From assembly GCF_004799285.1 (NCBI RefSeq), contig NZ_SSND01000004.1, forward strand, positions 1 through 64,000: 64,000 bases of DNA. Reading direction: 5' to 3'. The position numbers and the translations under genes are program-made. Shown piece after piece: positions 17,444 to 27,103 of the stretch; the stretch's first letter is position 1, and every line of letters begins with the position of its first letter. Source of the stretch: Aliigemmobacter aestuarii (GTDB lineage Bacteria > Pseudomonadota > Alphaproteobacteria > Rhodobacterales > Rhodobacteraceae). The notes under the pieces are model-generated. The model was not told the origin of the DNA. It searched no databases and saw only the letters and a program-made list of their open reading frames with translations.

Positions 17444-20400
17444 ATGCCGCGCGACGCCGCCCCGAATGCCTGGTCGATCATCTCTCATGACAGCCTCCGG
17501 GACGAGGCCGCGCTGGTCCGCGCCCTGATCGCCGAGGCGGGGCTGGATGCCGAGGCCCGCGCCCGCATCAGCGCCGCCGGGGCCGATCTGGTGGCCCGCA
17601 TCCGTGCCAGCGCCAAACCTGGGCTGATGGAGGTTTTCCTGGCCGAATACGGCCTGTCCACCGACGAAGGCATCGCGCTGATGTGCCTTGCCGAAGCGCT
17701 TCTGCGGGTGCCCGACGCCGAGACGATGGATGCGCTGATCGAGGACAAGATCGCGCCCTCGGACTGGGGCCGCCATCTGGGCAAGTCCGCCTCGAGCCTT
17801 GTCAATGCCTCCACCTGGGCGCTCATGCTGACAGGCAAGGTGCTGGACGACCGCGAACCGGGCGTCGTGGGCCATCTGCGCGCGGCCGTCAAACGGCTGG
17901 GCGAACCGGTGATCCGCACCGCCGTCTCGCGCGCGATGAAAGAGATGGGCCGCCAGTTCGTGCTGGGCGAAACCATCGAAGCCGCGATGAAGCGCGCGAC
18001 CGAGCTTGAGGCGAAGGGCTATACCTACAGCTATGACATGCTGGGCGAGGCCGCGCGCACCGAAGCCGACGCGCGGCGCTATCATCTGGCCTATTCCAAG
18101 GCGATCTCGGCCATCGCCGCCGCCGCGACCAAGGGCGACATCCGGTCGAACCCCGGCATCTCGGTCAAGCTGTCGGCGCTGCATCCGCGCTATGAGGTCG
18201 CCAAGCGCGACCGTGTGATGGATGAACTGGTGCCGCGCGTCCGGGCGCTGGCGGGGCTTGCCAAGGCCGCGGGGCTTGGCTTCAACATCGACGCCGAGGA
18301 AGCCGACCGGCTCCAACTGTCGCTTGAGGTGATCGAACGAGTGCTGGCCGATCCGGCGCTGCGCGGGTGGGACGGCTTCGGCGTGGTGGTGCAGGCCTAT
18401 GGCCGCCGGGCGGGCGCGGTGATCGACTGGCTTTACGACCTGGCCACGCGGCTTGACCGCAAGATCATGGTGCGACTGGTGAAGGGCGCCTACTGGGATG
18501 CCGAGGTGAAGCGCGCGCAGGTCCTGGGGCTGGAAAGCTTTCCCGTCTTCACCCGCAAGCAGGCGACCGATGTGTCCTACATCGCCAATGCCCGCAAGCT
18601 TCTGGGGATGACCGACCGGATCTATCCGCAGTTCGCCACCCACAACGCCCACACCGTCGCCGCGATCCTCGACATGGCCGAGGACAAGCGCGCCTTCGAA
18701 TTCCAGCGCCTGCATGGCATGGGCGAACGGCTGCACGATCTGGTGCTGACCGGGCAGGGCACGCGTTGCCGCATCTATGCGCCGGTGGGCGCGCATCGCG
18801 ACCTTCTGGCCTATCTGGTGCGCCGCCTGCTGGAAAACGGCGCGAATTCCAGCTTCGTCAACCAGATCGTCGACGAGGACGTGCCGGCCGAGGTCGTCGC
18901 GGCCTGCCCGCTGACGGCGATGGAAGGGATGGCGCAGATCGCCAACCCCGCGCTTGTCACCGGGCCCGGCTTGTTCGGATCCCGTCGCAACTCTGCCGGG
19001 TTCGACCTGACCGACGAGGCGGACCTTGCGCGGATCGAGGCCGCCCGCGCGCCCCATGCGGCCACCCTCTTTGACGCCCGCCCGCGTCTGGCGGGGCCGC
19101 TGGCCGGGGGGCAGCGCGACGAGATTCGCAACCCCGCCACGGGCGCGCCGGTGGGCAACGTGATCCCCGCCGCCGCCCCGGATGTCGAAACCGCGCTGGC
19201 ATCGGCGCGGGTCTGGGATGCGGCCCCGGCGGAACGGGCCGAGGTGCTGCGCCGCGCTTCTGACCTTTACGAGGCCGAATTCGGCCCGATCTTCGCGCTT
19301 CTCGCACGCGAGGCGGGCAAATCGCAGGCCGATGCCGTTTCGGAACTGCGCGAGGCGGTGGATTTCCTGCGCTATTACGCGGACGGGGCCGGAACCCTTT
19401 CCGCCCCGCCGCGCGGTGTCTTCACTTGCATCAGCCCGTGGAACTTCCCGCTGGCGATCTTCACCGGCCAGATCGCCGCGGCGCTGGCCGCCGGAAACGC
19501 GGTGATCGCCAAGCCCGCCGAACAGACGCCGCTGATCGCGACCTTCGCGGTGGACCTGATGCACCGTGCGGGTGTGCCTGCGACGGCGCTGCAGCTTCTT
19601 CCCGGCGATGGCCCGACCGTGGGCGCGGCGCTGACGCGCGATCCGCGCGTGAACGGCGTCTGCTTCACAGGGTCCACCGAAACAGCTCTGATGATCCGCC
19701 GCGCGATGGCCGAACATCTGGACCCGTCCGCGCCGCTGATCGCCGAAACCGGCGGGCTGAACGCGATGATCGTGGATTCGACCGCGCTTCCCGAACAGGC
19801 GGTGCGCGACATCCTCGCCTCGGCCTTCCAGTCGGCCGGACAGCGCTGTTCCGCGCTGCGCTGCCTCTACCTGCAGGAAGACATCGCCGGCCACGTGCTG
19901 CCCATGCTTTATGGCGCGATGGATGAACTGGCCCTTGGCGATCCCTGGGCCTTGTCCACCGACGTGGGGCCGGTGATCGACGCCGAGGCGCAGGCGGGCA
20001 TCCGCGCCTATGTCGAGGCCGCGCGCGCCGAGGGCCGGGTGCTGAAGGAACTTGCCGCCCCCGCCGCGGGCACCTTCATCGCGCCGACCGTGATCCGGGT
20101 CGCGGGCATCGACCGGATGGAGCGCGAGATCTTCGGCCCGGTCCTGCATGTGGCCACCTTCAAGGCCAACGAGATCGACGCCGTTGTGGATGCTGTGAAC
20201 GCCACCGGCTACGGGCTGACCTTCGGGTTGCATACCCGCATCGACGACCGTGTGCAGCAGATCGTGGACCGCATCCGCGTGGGCAACACCTATGTCAACC
20301 GCAACCAGATCGGCGCCGTGGTGGGCAGCCAGCCCTTCGGCGGCGAGGGCCTGTCGGGCACCGGGCCCAAGGCGGGCGGGCCGGAATACCTGTCGCGCTT

Positions 20401-20905
20401 CACCGCGCATCCCGCCACCCACAGCGCCCCTGACGGCAGCCGCGCGGACGAGGCGGCGGTACAGAAGGCCCTGACGGCGCTGCGCCCGATCGCGCGGCCA
20501 ATCCACACCCTTGACCTGCCGGGGCCGACGGGTGAATCGAACCGGCTGTCCACCTTCCCGCGCGAACCGCTTCTGTGCCTTGGCCCCGACCGGGCGGCGG
20601 CACTGACGCAGGCGGAACTGGTGCGCAAGCTGGGTGGCCTCGCGGTGGAAGCACCGGGGCTTGATCCCGAGGCGCTGACACGGCTTCAGGGCTTTGCGGG
20701 CGCGATCCTCTGGGGCGGGGACGGCCACGCCGATGCCCGCGCCCGCGCCCATGCGCGCGCTCTCGCCGCGCGCCCCGGGCCGATCCTGCCACTGATCACC
20801 GGCACGCCAGACCTTGCCCATGTGGCGCTGGAACGGCATGTCTGCATCGACACCACCGCCTCGGGCGGGAACGCGCAGCTTCTGGCGGCGGTCGGCGAAG
20901 GCTGA
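17444..20905 (+). CDS. putA: Bifunctional proline dehydrogenase / L-glutamate gamma-semialdehyde dehydrogenase
   Basis: A 1153-residue enzyme oxidising proline to glutamate. The N-terminal half is the FAD-dependent proline dehydrogenase barrel, with family segments such as FGVVVQAYGRRA and VRLVKGAYWDAE. The C-terminal half is an aldehyde dehydrogenase with ISPWNFPLAIFTG, the general base in ETGG (E768) and the nucleophile in QRCSA (C802). About 180 further residues form the C-terminal ALDH-superfamily extension of long PutA proteins. No ribbon-helix-helix DNA-binding domain is present, so regulation must come from putR. The start at 17444 is preferred by alignment to the family N-terminus; its ribosome site is weak. 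Confidence 0.95.
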   Translation: MPRDAAPNAWSIISHDSLRDEAALVRALIAEAGLDAEARARISAAGADLVARIRASAKPGLMEVFLAEYGLSTDEGIALMCLAEALLRVPDAETMDALIEDKIAPSDWGRHLGKSASSLVNASTWALMLTGKVLDDREPGVVGHLRAAVKRLGEPVIRTAVSRAMKEMGRQFVLGETIEAAMKRATELEAKGYTYSYDMLGEAARTEADARRYHLAYSKAISAIAAAATKGDIRSNPGISVKLSALHPRYEVAKRDRVMDELVPRVRALAGLAKAAGLGFNIDAEEADRLQLSLEVIERVLADPALRGWDGFGVVVQAYGRRAGAVIDWLYDLATRLDRKIMVRLVKGAYWDAEVKRAQVLGLESFPVFTRKQATDVSYIANARKLLGMTDRIYPQFATHNAHTVAAILDMAEDKRAFEFQRLHGMGERLHDLVLTGQGTRCRIYAPVGAHRDLLAYLVRRLLENGANSSFVNQIVDEDVPAEVVAACPLTAMEGMAQIANPALVTGPGLFGSRRNSAGFDLTDEADLARIEAARAPHAATLFDARPRLAGPLAGGQRDEIRNPATGAPVGNVIPAAAPDVETALASARVWDAAPAERAEVLRRASDLYEAEFGPIFALLAREAGKSQADAVSELREAVDFLRYYADGAGTLSAPPRGVFTCISPWNFPLAIFTGQIAAALAAGNAVIAKPAEQTPLIATFAVDLMHRAGVPATALQLLPGDGPTVGAALTRDPRVNGVCFTGSTETALMIRRAMAEHLDPSAPLIAETGGLNAMIVDSTALPEQAVRDILASAFQSAGQRCSALRCLYLQEDIAGHVLPMLYGAMDELALGDPWALSTDVGPVIDAEAQAGIRAYVEAARAEGRVLKELAAPAAGTFIAPTVIRVAGIDRMEREIFGPVLHVATFKANEIDAVVDAVNATGYGLTFGLHTRIDDRVQQIVDRIRVGNTYVNRNQIGAVVGSQPFGGEGLSGTGPKAGGPEYLSRFTAHPATHSAPDGSRADEAAVQKALTALRPIARPIHTLDLPGPTGESNRLSTFPREPLLCLGPDRAAALTQAELVRKLGGLAVEAPGLDPEALTRLQGFAGAILWGGDGHADARARAHARALAARPGPILPLITGTPDLAHVALERHVCIDTTASGGNAQLLAAVGEG

Positions 20906-21082
20906 CCGTCTTTCTGGCCCGGATATCCGCGACCTGTGCCGACTTGCTGCGGGGTGCCGCCACCGCCCCGCCAGCGATGCGGCCTTGATCCGGCTTGATC
21001 CGGCCATCCCCCGTTCCGGGGCCAGCAGGGCGCGCCCACTCGGCGCTTGACGGCCCGGCGGTATTGCGGAACTCTGCCGCCC

Positions 21083-21826
21083 ATGTTCCCGATCCGCGAT
21101 CACAATCCCTCGGGCCGCACGCCCTTTGTCACCTATGCGCTGATCGTGGCGAACGTCCTGATCTTCCTGGGCTATTTCCTGACCCTGACGGATGAGGTCA
21201 GCCTTGGCCGCTTCTTCTACGACTGGGGGCTTGTCCCGCGCTTCCTGACCGAGGGCGGCGGATGGTCGGGCCTTCTCAGCCACATGTTCCTGCATGGCGG
21301 CTGGATGCACCTGATCGGCAACATGCTGTTCCTGTTCATCTTCGGCGACAATCTGGAAGACGTGATGGGGCATGTGGGCTTTGCCGTCTTCTACGTCTTG
21401 TCGGGCCTTGCCGCGGCCTTCCTGCAATTCGCGGCCGACCCCCTGTCCGAGATCCCGATGGTCGGCGCGTCGGGCGCGATCGCGGGGGTCATGGGGGGCT
21501 ATCTTCTGCTGTTTCCCAAGGCGCGCGTCGATGTGCTGCTGATCATCTTCATCTTCATCCGGATCATCCCGGTGCCCGCCTGGGTGATGCTGGGCCTGTG
21601 GTTCGCCTTCCAGATGGTGTCGGGTTTCACCATGCCGACCGATGGCGGGGGCGTGGCCTACTGGGCGCATGCGGGGGGATTTGTCGCGGGGGTCGTCCTG
21701 GCGCTGCCGGTCTGGATGCGGCGCGGCGCGGCGGGGTTCTGGTCGCGGACCCGCGGCCATCCCGACCACCCCGAGGCGACCTATCGCTTCCACAAGTCGC
21801 GCATCCCCCGCGTGCCCCGGCGCTGA
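21083..21826 (+). CDS. Rhomboid-family intramembrane serine protease
   Basis: A 247-residue membrane protein with at least six hydrophobic segments. The catalytic dyad of rhomboid proteases is present: S130 in GASGA and H196 in WAHAGGF. The conserved loop HMFLHGGWMHLIGNMLFL lies between the first and second helices. Such enzymes cleave transmembrane helices of client proteins within the membrane. The start at 21083 begins just before the conserved PIRDHNPS segment; no clear ribosome site was seen. Its stop is three bases from the converging epimerase gene. The client protein is unknown. Confidence 0.92.
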   Translation: MFPIRDHNPSGRTPFVTYALIVANVLIFLGYFLTLTDEVSLGRFFYDWGLVPRFLTEGGGWSGLLSHMFLHGGWMHLIGNMLFLFIFGDNLEDVMGHVGFAVFYVLSGLAAAFLQFAADPLSEIPMVGASGAIAGVMGGYLLLFPKARVDVLLIIFIFIRIIPVPAWVMLGLWFAFQMVSGFTMPTDGGGVAYWAHAGGFVAGVVLALPVWMRRGAAGFWSRTRGHPDHPEATYRFHKSRIPRVPRR

Positions 21827-21829
21827 TCC

Positions 21830-22843
21830 TCAGCGGCCGTAGTAATCCCGATACCAGTCCACGAAGGCGCGGATGCCGTCCTTCACATCGGTCTGCGGGC
21901 GGTATCCTGTCAGGCGCTGCAACAGCGTGGCATCGGCGAAGGTGCGCGGCACGTCGCCCTTCTGCATGTCCATGTAATTGCGGATGGCCTTGCGGCCGAG
22001 GGCCTGTTCGATGGCCTCGACGAAATCCAGCAGCCGGACGGAGCTGGAATTGCCGATGTTCACCACCCGCCAGGGGGCTGCGGGCGACAGGCTGTCGCCT
22101 GCGGGAATGTCTGCGGCGGTTGCCGGGCGTTCGGGGGGCGTATCGACCAGAAGGCGGATCGCCCGCACCAGATCGGTGACATAGGTGAAATCCCGCCACA
22201 TCTCGCCGTGGTTGTAGATGTCGATCGGGCGGCCATCGAGGATCGCCTCGACGAACCTGAAAAGCGCCATGTCGGGCCGCCCCCAGGGGCCATAGACGGT
22301 GAAAAAGCGGAACATCGTCGTGGGGATGTTCCACAGATGGGCATAGGCATGCCCCATCGCCTCGGTTGCCTTCTTGGTGGCGGCATAGATCGTCAGCGGC
22401 GTGTCGGCCTTGTCGGTTTCGGCAAAGGGCACGTCCTCGTTCGCGCCGTAAACCGACGAGGTCGAGGCCATCAGCAGATGTTCCACCGCGTGGCGCCGCG
22501 CGACCTCCATCACGTTGAAGGTGCCCACCACATTCGCATCGACATAGGCACGTGGGTTTTCAAGGCTGTAGCGCACGCCCGCCTGCGCGGCCAGATGCAC
22601 GATCACCTGCGGCCGGAAGGCATCGGCCACCCGGTCGAGCGTCGCCTGATCCTCAAGCATCGCCTCATCAGCCCGGAAGTTCGGGTGCTGCAACAGGATC
22701 GCATGGCGCCGCGCCTTCAGCGCCACGTCATAATAATCCGTCATCCCGTCATAGCCCTGGACGACAAAACCTTCGTCCAGCAGAGCCTTGGCCAGATGGA
22801 ACCCGATGAACCCGGCGCTTCCCGTGATCAGCACCCGGCGCAT
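21830..22843 (-). CDS. NAD-dependent nucleotide-sugar epimerase (UDP-glucuronate 4-epimerase type)
   Basis: A 337-residue extended short-chain dehydrogenase. The NAD motif GSAGFIG is at residues 8-14, with [16 protein letters not shown], the catalytic STSSVYG region and Y153-x3-K157 (YAATKK). [15 protein letters not shown] and FTYVTDLV are characteristic of UDP-glucuronate 4-epimerases of the CapI/LspL type, which supply UDP-galacturonate for surface polysaccharide. It lies downstream of suhB on the same strand with a six-base gap. Epimerisation of another UDP-sugar is possible. Confidence 0.87.
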   Translation of the reverse strand: MRRVLITGSAGFIGFHLAKALLDEGFVVQGYDGMTDYYDVALKARRHAILLQHPNFRADEAMLEDQATLDRVADAFRPQVIVHLAAQAGVRYSLENPRAYVDANVVGTFNVMEVARRHAVEHLLMASTSSVYGANEDVPFAETDKADTPLTIYAATKKATEAMGHAYAHLWNIPTTMFRFFTVYGPWGRPDMALFRFVEAILDGRPIDIYNHGEMWRDFTYVTDLVRAIRLLVDTPPERPATAADIPAGDSLSPAAPWRVVNIGNSSSVRLLDFVEAIEQALGRKAIRNYMDMQKGDVPRTFADATLLQRLTGYRPQTDVKDGIRAFVDWYRDYYGR

Positions 22844-22849
22844 CGGCGG

Positions 22850-23638
22850 TCACTCGCCCCGGATGATCTTGCGGAAGGGCTCGAACAGGCCCTCGTTGCC
22901 GCAGATGACCGCGCCCTTCTCCAACGGGTCGTCATCCTCGCGGATGCCCGAGACGAAGCCGCCCGCCTCCCGGACCAGCAGCATGCCCGCCGCGATGTCC
23001 CAGGCGTTGATGCCGCGTTCCCAATAGCCGTCATAGCGCCCGGCCGCCACATAGGCGAGGTCCAGCGCCGCCGAACCCCAGCGTCGCACGCCCGCGCAGA
23101 CCGGCATCAGCCGCGCAAGATCCTGCAGCGTCGCGGGCAGGGTGCCGCGCCCGCCGAAAGGGACGCCCGTGGCGAAGATCGCCTCGATCATGTTGCGACG
23201 GCCCGACACGCGCAGGCGCTTGTCGTTCATCCAGGCGCCGGCGCCCTTCTCGGCCCAGTAAAGCTCGTCCTTGGCGGGGTCGAAGATCACGGCCGAAACG
23301 ATCTGGCCCTTGTGTTCCAGCGCGATCGATACCGACCAGTGGGGCAGCCCGTGCAGGAAGTTCGTCGTCCCGTCCAGCGGGTCCACGATCCAGCGCCGCG
23401 TCGGGTCCTCGCCCGCCGTCTCGCCGGTTTCCTCGCCCAGCCAGCCATAGCTCGGGCGACCGCCCATCAGTTCTTCCTTGATGATCCGCTCGGCCTCGCG
23501 GTCGGCCTTCGACACGAAGTCGCCCGGCCCCTTGGCCGACACCTGAAGGTTCTCGACTTCGCGGAAGTCCTTCACGAGGCTGCGGCCCGCCTTTCGGGCG
23601 GCCTTGATCATCAGGTTCAGGTTGGCGCTGCCCTGCAT
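22850..23638 (-). CDS. suhB: Inositol monophosphatase family protein
   Basis: A 262-residue Mg2+-dependent phosphatase. The metal-binding motifs are E69-E70 in GEETG, D86-PLDGTTNF (D86, D89) and the C-terminal WDIAAG. The family hydrolyses inositol-1-phosphate, and the SuhB branch also acts with NusA in ribosomal RNA antitermination. AGGAG precedes the ATG. It is the first gene of a two-gene minus-strand unit with the epimerase. It is not linked to the inositol catabolic locus, which does not use inositol phosphates, so a housekeeping SuhB role is more likely. Confidence 0.9.
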   Translation of the reverse strand: MQGSANLNLMIKAARKAGRSLVKDFREVENLQVSAKGPGDFVSKADREAERIIKEELMGGRPSYGWLGEETGETAGEDPTRRWIVDPLDGTTNFLHGLPHWSVSIALEHKGQIVSAVIFDPAKDELYWAEKGAGAWMNDKRLRVSGRRNMIEAIFATGVPFGGRGTLPATLQDLARLMPVCAGVRRWGSAALDLAYVAAGRYDGYWERGINAWDIAAGMLLVREAGGFVSGIREDDDPLEKGAVICGNEGLFEPFRKIIRGE

Positions 23639-23718
23639 GGCGCGGCTCCTTCAGGCGTTCGGGTTCAAACCGTTGCCCTACACGCGCGAACCGCGATTGT
23701 GAAGGCCTCCCGGCCGTC

Positions 23719-23786
23719 ATTCATTCTGGCGCACATATCCCGCGGGGGGTGGGGTGGGGGTCCGGGGGGTGTGAACCCACCCGGCC
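23719..23786. repeat. Half copy of the dispersed palindromic element
   Basis: ATTCATTCTGG, a short spacer, ATATCCC and a G-run followed by TCCGGGG match the right half of the full elements at 31.3, 45.5 and 57.9 kb. It occupies the gap between the suhB start and the metR stop. The left half and the central TTTGAnTCAAA are missing. Confidence 0.6.
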
Positions 23787-23792
23787 AGCATC

Positions 23793-24698
23793 TCAGCCGC
23801 GCTGCAGCTTGACGGGCTCGCTGCGCCCCAGCCGCAGGAAATGGGCCATGTAGGGCTGGCTCACGTCCTCGCTCCGGGTCGCGGCGTAAAGGCGTTTCGT
23901 CACCGTCCGGGGCCCCAGCGGGCGGGTGACGTAATCGGCATTGGTGTGGATCGTGCGCAGCACCCAGTCGGGCAGGACCGCCACGCCCCGGTTCGATCCG
24001 ACCAGCATCAGGATCACGGCGGTCAGTTCGACGCCCCGCATCGCGCGGGGCTCGACCCGCGCGGGCGTCAGAAGCTCGGTGAAGACATCCAGCTTGTCGC
24101 GCGGGACCGGATAGGCGATCAGCGTCTGGTCGCGGAAATCCTCGGCCTCGATCATCGCCTTTTCCGCCAGCGCGTTCTGGGCCGAGGCGACGAAGGTCGG
24201 ATGATAGTCGAACAGCGGGTTGAAGCTGACGCCATCGAGTTTCACCGGATCGGACGAGATCACCAGATCGACTTCCTCGCGCAGAAGCGCGGGCATCGCC
24301 TCGAAGGCAAGGCCTGCGCGAATGTCCACATCCACATCGGGCCAGGCATGGCGGAACCGTTCCAGCACCGGGAACAGCCAGTCGAAACAGGCATGACATT
24401 CGATGGCGATGTGCAGCCGCCCCGTCTTGCCCGACCGCAGCGCCGCGAATTCCTCTTCCAGCGCCTCGATCTCGGGCAGGATGCGGTCGGCCAGCCGCAG
24501 CATCCGCTGCCCCGCGGCCGTCAGGCGCATGGGTTTCGACCGGCGCACGAACAATTCCACCCCGGCCTGATCCTCAAGCCCCTTCACCTGATGCGACAGC
24601 GCGCTTTGCGTCATGTTCAGGATGTCGGCGGCGCGCGACAGCCCCCCGGCCTGATGGATCGCGCGGATCGTCTTGAGGTGGCGCAGTTCGATATGCAT
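23793..24698 (-). CDS. metR: LysR-family regulator, MetR type
   Basis: A protein of about 301 residues. The HTH lies in HIELRHLKTIRAIHQAGGLS and the following SRAADILNMTQSALSHQVKG, strongly resembling MetR proteins, including the ELFVRRSKPMRLTAAG segment. MetR responds to homocysteine and activates methionine genes. It is divergent from metF, its expected target. Two ATG codons are possible (24713 and 24698); neither has a good ribosome site, and the later one is chosen because family members begin MHIELRHL. Confidence 0.87.
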   Translation of the reverse strand: MHIELRHLKTIRAIHQAGGLSRAADILNMTQSALSHQVKGLEDQAGVELFVRRSKPMRLTAAGQRMLRLADRILPEIEALEEEFAALRSGKTGRLHIAIECHACFDWLFPVLERFRHAWPDVDVDIRAGLAFEAMPALLREEVDLVISSDPVKLDGVSFNPLFDYHPTFVASAQNALAEKAMIEAEDFRDQTLIAYPVPRDKLDVFTELLTPARVEPRAMRGVELTAVILMLVGSNRGVAVLPDWVLRTIHTNADYVTRPLGPRTVTKRLYAATRSEDVSQPYMAHFLRLGRSEPVKLQRG

Positions 24699-24746
24699 GT
24701 GAGTGAGTTTCATATTGATGTTGAGAATTATGAATTTGTCTCACAT
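24697..24746. promoter_or_regulatory. Nested dyads in the metR-metF control region
   Basis: ATGTGAG (24697-24703) pairs with CTCACAT (24740-24746), and inside it TTCAT (24709-24713) pairs with ATGAA (24730-24734). The stretch is markedly AT-rich compared with the surroundings. It spans the divergent start region and is the likely MetR-binding and promoter region. No riboswitch fold fits the short metF leader. Confidence 0.45.
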
Positions 24747-24789
24747 CCGGCTTTCCGGCACAAGAGAGGCAGAAAACAGGAGCAGTTCC

Positions 24790-25659
24790 ATGTCCCAGAC
24801 GCCGCGCATCAGTTTCGAATTCTTCCCGCCGCAGACGCTCGAAGCGTCCTTCCGGCTGTGGGAAACGGTGCAGATGCTGGCGCCCCTGTCGCCCGAATTC
24901 GTATCGGTCACCTATGGCGCGGGCGGGACCACCCGCAAGCTGACGCATGACGCGGTGACGACGATCGGCAAGTCCTACGGGCTGAACGTGGCCGCGCATC
25001 TGACCTGTGTCGATGCCAGCCGGGCCCAGACGCTGGAAATCGCGAATGCCTATGCCGACGCCGGTGTCACGCAGATCGTGGCGCTGCGCGGCGACGCCCC
25101 GAAAGGGGCCGCACGCTTCAACCCCCATCCCGAAGGTTTCGCGAATTCGATCGAACTGATCGAGGCGCTGGCCGCGACCGGTCGCTTCACCCTGCGGGTG
25201 GGCGCCTATCCCGAACCCCATCCCGATGCCGCCGATACACTGGCCGATGTCCGCTGGCTGAAGCGCAAGATCGACGCGGGCGCCTCTGCCGCGATAACGC
25301 AGTTCTTCTTCGAGGCCGAAACCTTCCTGCGCTTCCGCGATCTCTGCGTGAAAGAGGGAATCACCGCGCCGATCATTCCGGGCATCCTGCCGATCGAGAA
25401 TTTCGGCGGCGTGAAGCGCTTTGCACAGCGTTGCGGCGCGCAGGTTCCCGCCTGGCTGGACGAGGCCTATGCGGCCGCTGCCCGCGACGGGCGCGAGGAC
25501 CTGCTGTCGGTCGCGCTTTGCACCGAACTGTGCGACACGCTGATTTCGGAAGGGGTGGAAGACCTGCACTTCTACACCCTGAACCGTCCCAATCTGACGC
25601 GTGACGTGTGTCACGCCCTTGGTGTTACCCCCGAGGTGGCGCTGGAAAAGGTGGCCTGA
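24790..25659 (+). CDS. metF: 5,10-methylenetetrahydrofolate reductase
   Basis: A 289-residue flavoprotein that reduces methylene-THF to methyl-THF for methionine synthesis. Family landmarks are ISFEFFPP at the N-terminus, FVSVTYGAGG, VAHLTCVD, the folate/FAD segment IVALRGDAPKG, and ITQFFFEAETFLRF. AGGAG lies upstream of the ATG at 24790. The gene is divergent from metR and is followed by a classical terminator, so it is probably monocistronic. Confidence 0.96.
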   Translation: MSQTPRISFEFFPPQTLEASFRLWETVQMLAPLSPEFVSVTYGAGGTTRKLTHDAVTTIGKSYGLNVAAHLTCVDASRAQTLEIANAYADAGVTQIVALRGDAPKGAARFNPHPEGFANSIELIEALAATGRFTLRVGAYPEPHPDAADTLADVRWLKRKIDAGASAAITQFFFEAETFLRFRDLCVKEGITAPIIPGILPIENFGGVKRFAQRCGAQVPAWLDEAYAAAARDGREDLLSVALCTELCDTLISEGVEDLHFYTLNRPNLTRDVCHALGVTPEVALEKVA

Positions 25660-25681
25660 CAGGCTCTTTCCAGTCATCTTG

Positions 25682-25715
25682 CGCCCGGTGGAGGATCAGC
25701 CACCGGGCGTTTTTT
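25682..25715 (+). terminator. Intrinsic terminator after metF
   Basis: CGCCCGGTGG, an eight-base loop and CCACCGGGCG form a perfect ten-pair stem followed directly by six T residues. It is one of the clearest Rho-independent terminators in the window. Confidence 0.93.
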
Positions 25716-25884
25716 GTTGCTGCCGTCGGACAGGCACGGACGGGCCGCGGGGGCGGTAGCGGGATTTTCCGCGTGCCGCGCGCGCCCGAAGCCTTGCCCC
25801 GCCGTCCGGTTCGGCTAAGGTCGGACGACCGCGAAACGGGGCCGCGATGCCGTCCCGCATTCCTGCCCGAACCAAGGCGAACCG

Positions 25885-26328
25885 ATGACCAAGCCCATCT
25901 TCATCCTGAACGGCCCGAACCTGAACCTTCTGGGCAAGCGCCAGCCCGAAATCTACGGCCGCGCGACGCTGGAGGACGTGGCCGATGCCTGTGCCGCCCT
26001 GGCCGAGGATCTGGGCCTGTCGATCCGCTTCCACCAGTCCAACCACGAGGGCCAGATCGTCGACTGGATCCACCAGGCGCGCGATGAAGGCGCGGGCGTC
26101 ATCATCAACCCCGCCGCCTATACCCACACGTCGGTGGCCATCCTCGACGCGCTGAACGCCTTCGACGGCCCGGTGCTTGAGGTCCATATCTCCAACGTCC
26201 ACAAGCGCGAGGCCTTCCGGCACCATTCCTACGTCTCGCTTCGGGCGGACGGGGTGATCGCGGGCTTCGGCACCGAAGGCTATCAGCTTGCCCTGCGGCG
26301 CATGGCGACGCTGGTGAAGGGGAAATGA
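25885..26328 (+). CDS. aroQ: Type II 3-dehydroquinate dehydratase
   Basis: A 147-residue dodecameric dehydroquinase of the shikimate pathway. The catalytic tyrosine is Y24 in PEIYG, N75 lies in [14 protein letters not shown]101 in VLEVHISNV and R112 in EAFRHHSY, all as in AroQ proteins. It starts about 170 bases after the metF terminator. Its stop overlaps the next gene by four bases, making it the first gene of a compact operon with an HpcH-type aldolase, an acyl-CoA-type ligase and a thiolase. That company is unusual for a shikimate gene. Confidence 0.96.
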   Translation: MTKPIFILNGPNLNLLGKRQPEIYGRATLEDVADACAALAEDLGLSIRFHQSNHEGQIVDWIHQARDEGAGVIINPAAYTHTSVAILDALNAFDGPVLEVHISNVHKREAFRHHSYVSLRADGVIAGFGTEGYQLALRRMATLVKGK

Positions 26329-27098
26329 CGATGGCCGACATGCCGGTGAACCTGTTCAGGCGCGGGCTGGCCGAGGGGCGCCAGCAGATCGGCCTGTGGA
26401 ATTCCATTCCCGGCCCGCTGGTGGCCGAACTTCTGGCGGGGGCCGGTTTCGACTGGCTGGTGATCGACACCGAACACGCCGTGACCGACGTGCCCGACAC
26501 GCTGGCCATGATGCAGGCGATGGCGCCCTATCCGGTGGCGCCCGTGGTGCGCCCCGCCGCCAACGACACGGTGCTGATCAAGCGGCTTCTGGATCTGGGC
26601 GCGCAGACGCTGCTGATCCCCTATGTCCAGTCGGCAGCCGAGGCCGAGGCCGCGGTGCGCGCCATGCGCTATCCGCCGCGCGGCATCCGTGGCGTGGCGG
26701 GCGCCACGCGCGCCAGCCGGTTCGGCACGGTCGCCGATTACGCCGCCCGCGCCGAAGAGGAACTTTGCCTGATCGTTCAGGTGGAAACCGATGTCTCGGT
26801 CGACCGGATCGAAGAAATCTGCGCCGTTGACGGGGTTGATGCGCTGTTCATCGGGCCTGCGGACCTTGCCGCCTCGATGGGGTATCCGGGCAAGTCATCG
26901 CACCCCGCCGTGGTGGCCCGCATCGAAGAAGCGATCCGCCGGATCACCGCGGCAGGCAAGCCCGCGGGCATCCTGACGCTGGACCCTGCCTTCGCGCGCC
27001 AGTGCATCGACTGGGGCACGACCTTCACGGCGGTGGGGATGGACCTGTCGATCCTCGGGCAGGGGGCGCGGGCGCTGTCCTCGGCCTTCCGGGGCTGA
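26325..27098 (+). CDS. HpcH/HpaI-family aldolase (2-keto-3-deoxy acid aldolase type)
   Basis: A 257-residue class II pyruvate aldolase. It shows the family pattern [57 protein letters not shown] and the acidic metal-ligand segment IVQVET, followed by [12 protein letters not shown]. These enzymes reversibly split 4-hydroxy-2-oxo acids into pyruvate and an aldehyde. The first ATG overlaps the aroQ stop; a second ATG two codons later is also possible. The physiological substrate is not evident, and aromatic degradation genes are absent nearby. Confidence 0.86.
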   Translation: MTMADMPVNLFRRGLAEGRQQIGLWNSIPGPLVAELLAGAGFDWLVIDTEHAVTDVPDTLAMMQAMAPYPVAPVVRPAANDTVLIKRLLDLGAQTLLIPYVQSAAEAEAAVRAMRYPPRGIRGVAGATRASRFGTVADYAARAEEELCLIVQVETDVSVDRIEEICAVDGVDALFIGPADLAASMGYPGKSSHPAVVARIEEAIRRITAAGKPAGILTLDPAFARQCIDWGTTFTAVGMDLSILGQGARALSSAFRG

Positions 27099-27103
27099 TC
27101 CGC

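Noticed and set aside
17300-21793. A very long open frame on the minus strand opposite putA and the rhomboid gene (about 1,500 codons)
   Set aside because: It mirrors the coding frame of putA in GC-rich DNA, shows no recognisable domain, is rich in Arg/Gly/His as shadow frames are, and putA is an unambiguous gene.
24714-24789. SAM-type riboswitch upstream of metF
   Set aside because: The leader is too short and AT-rich and shows DNA dyads suitable for MetR, without a recognisable aptamer or expression platform.
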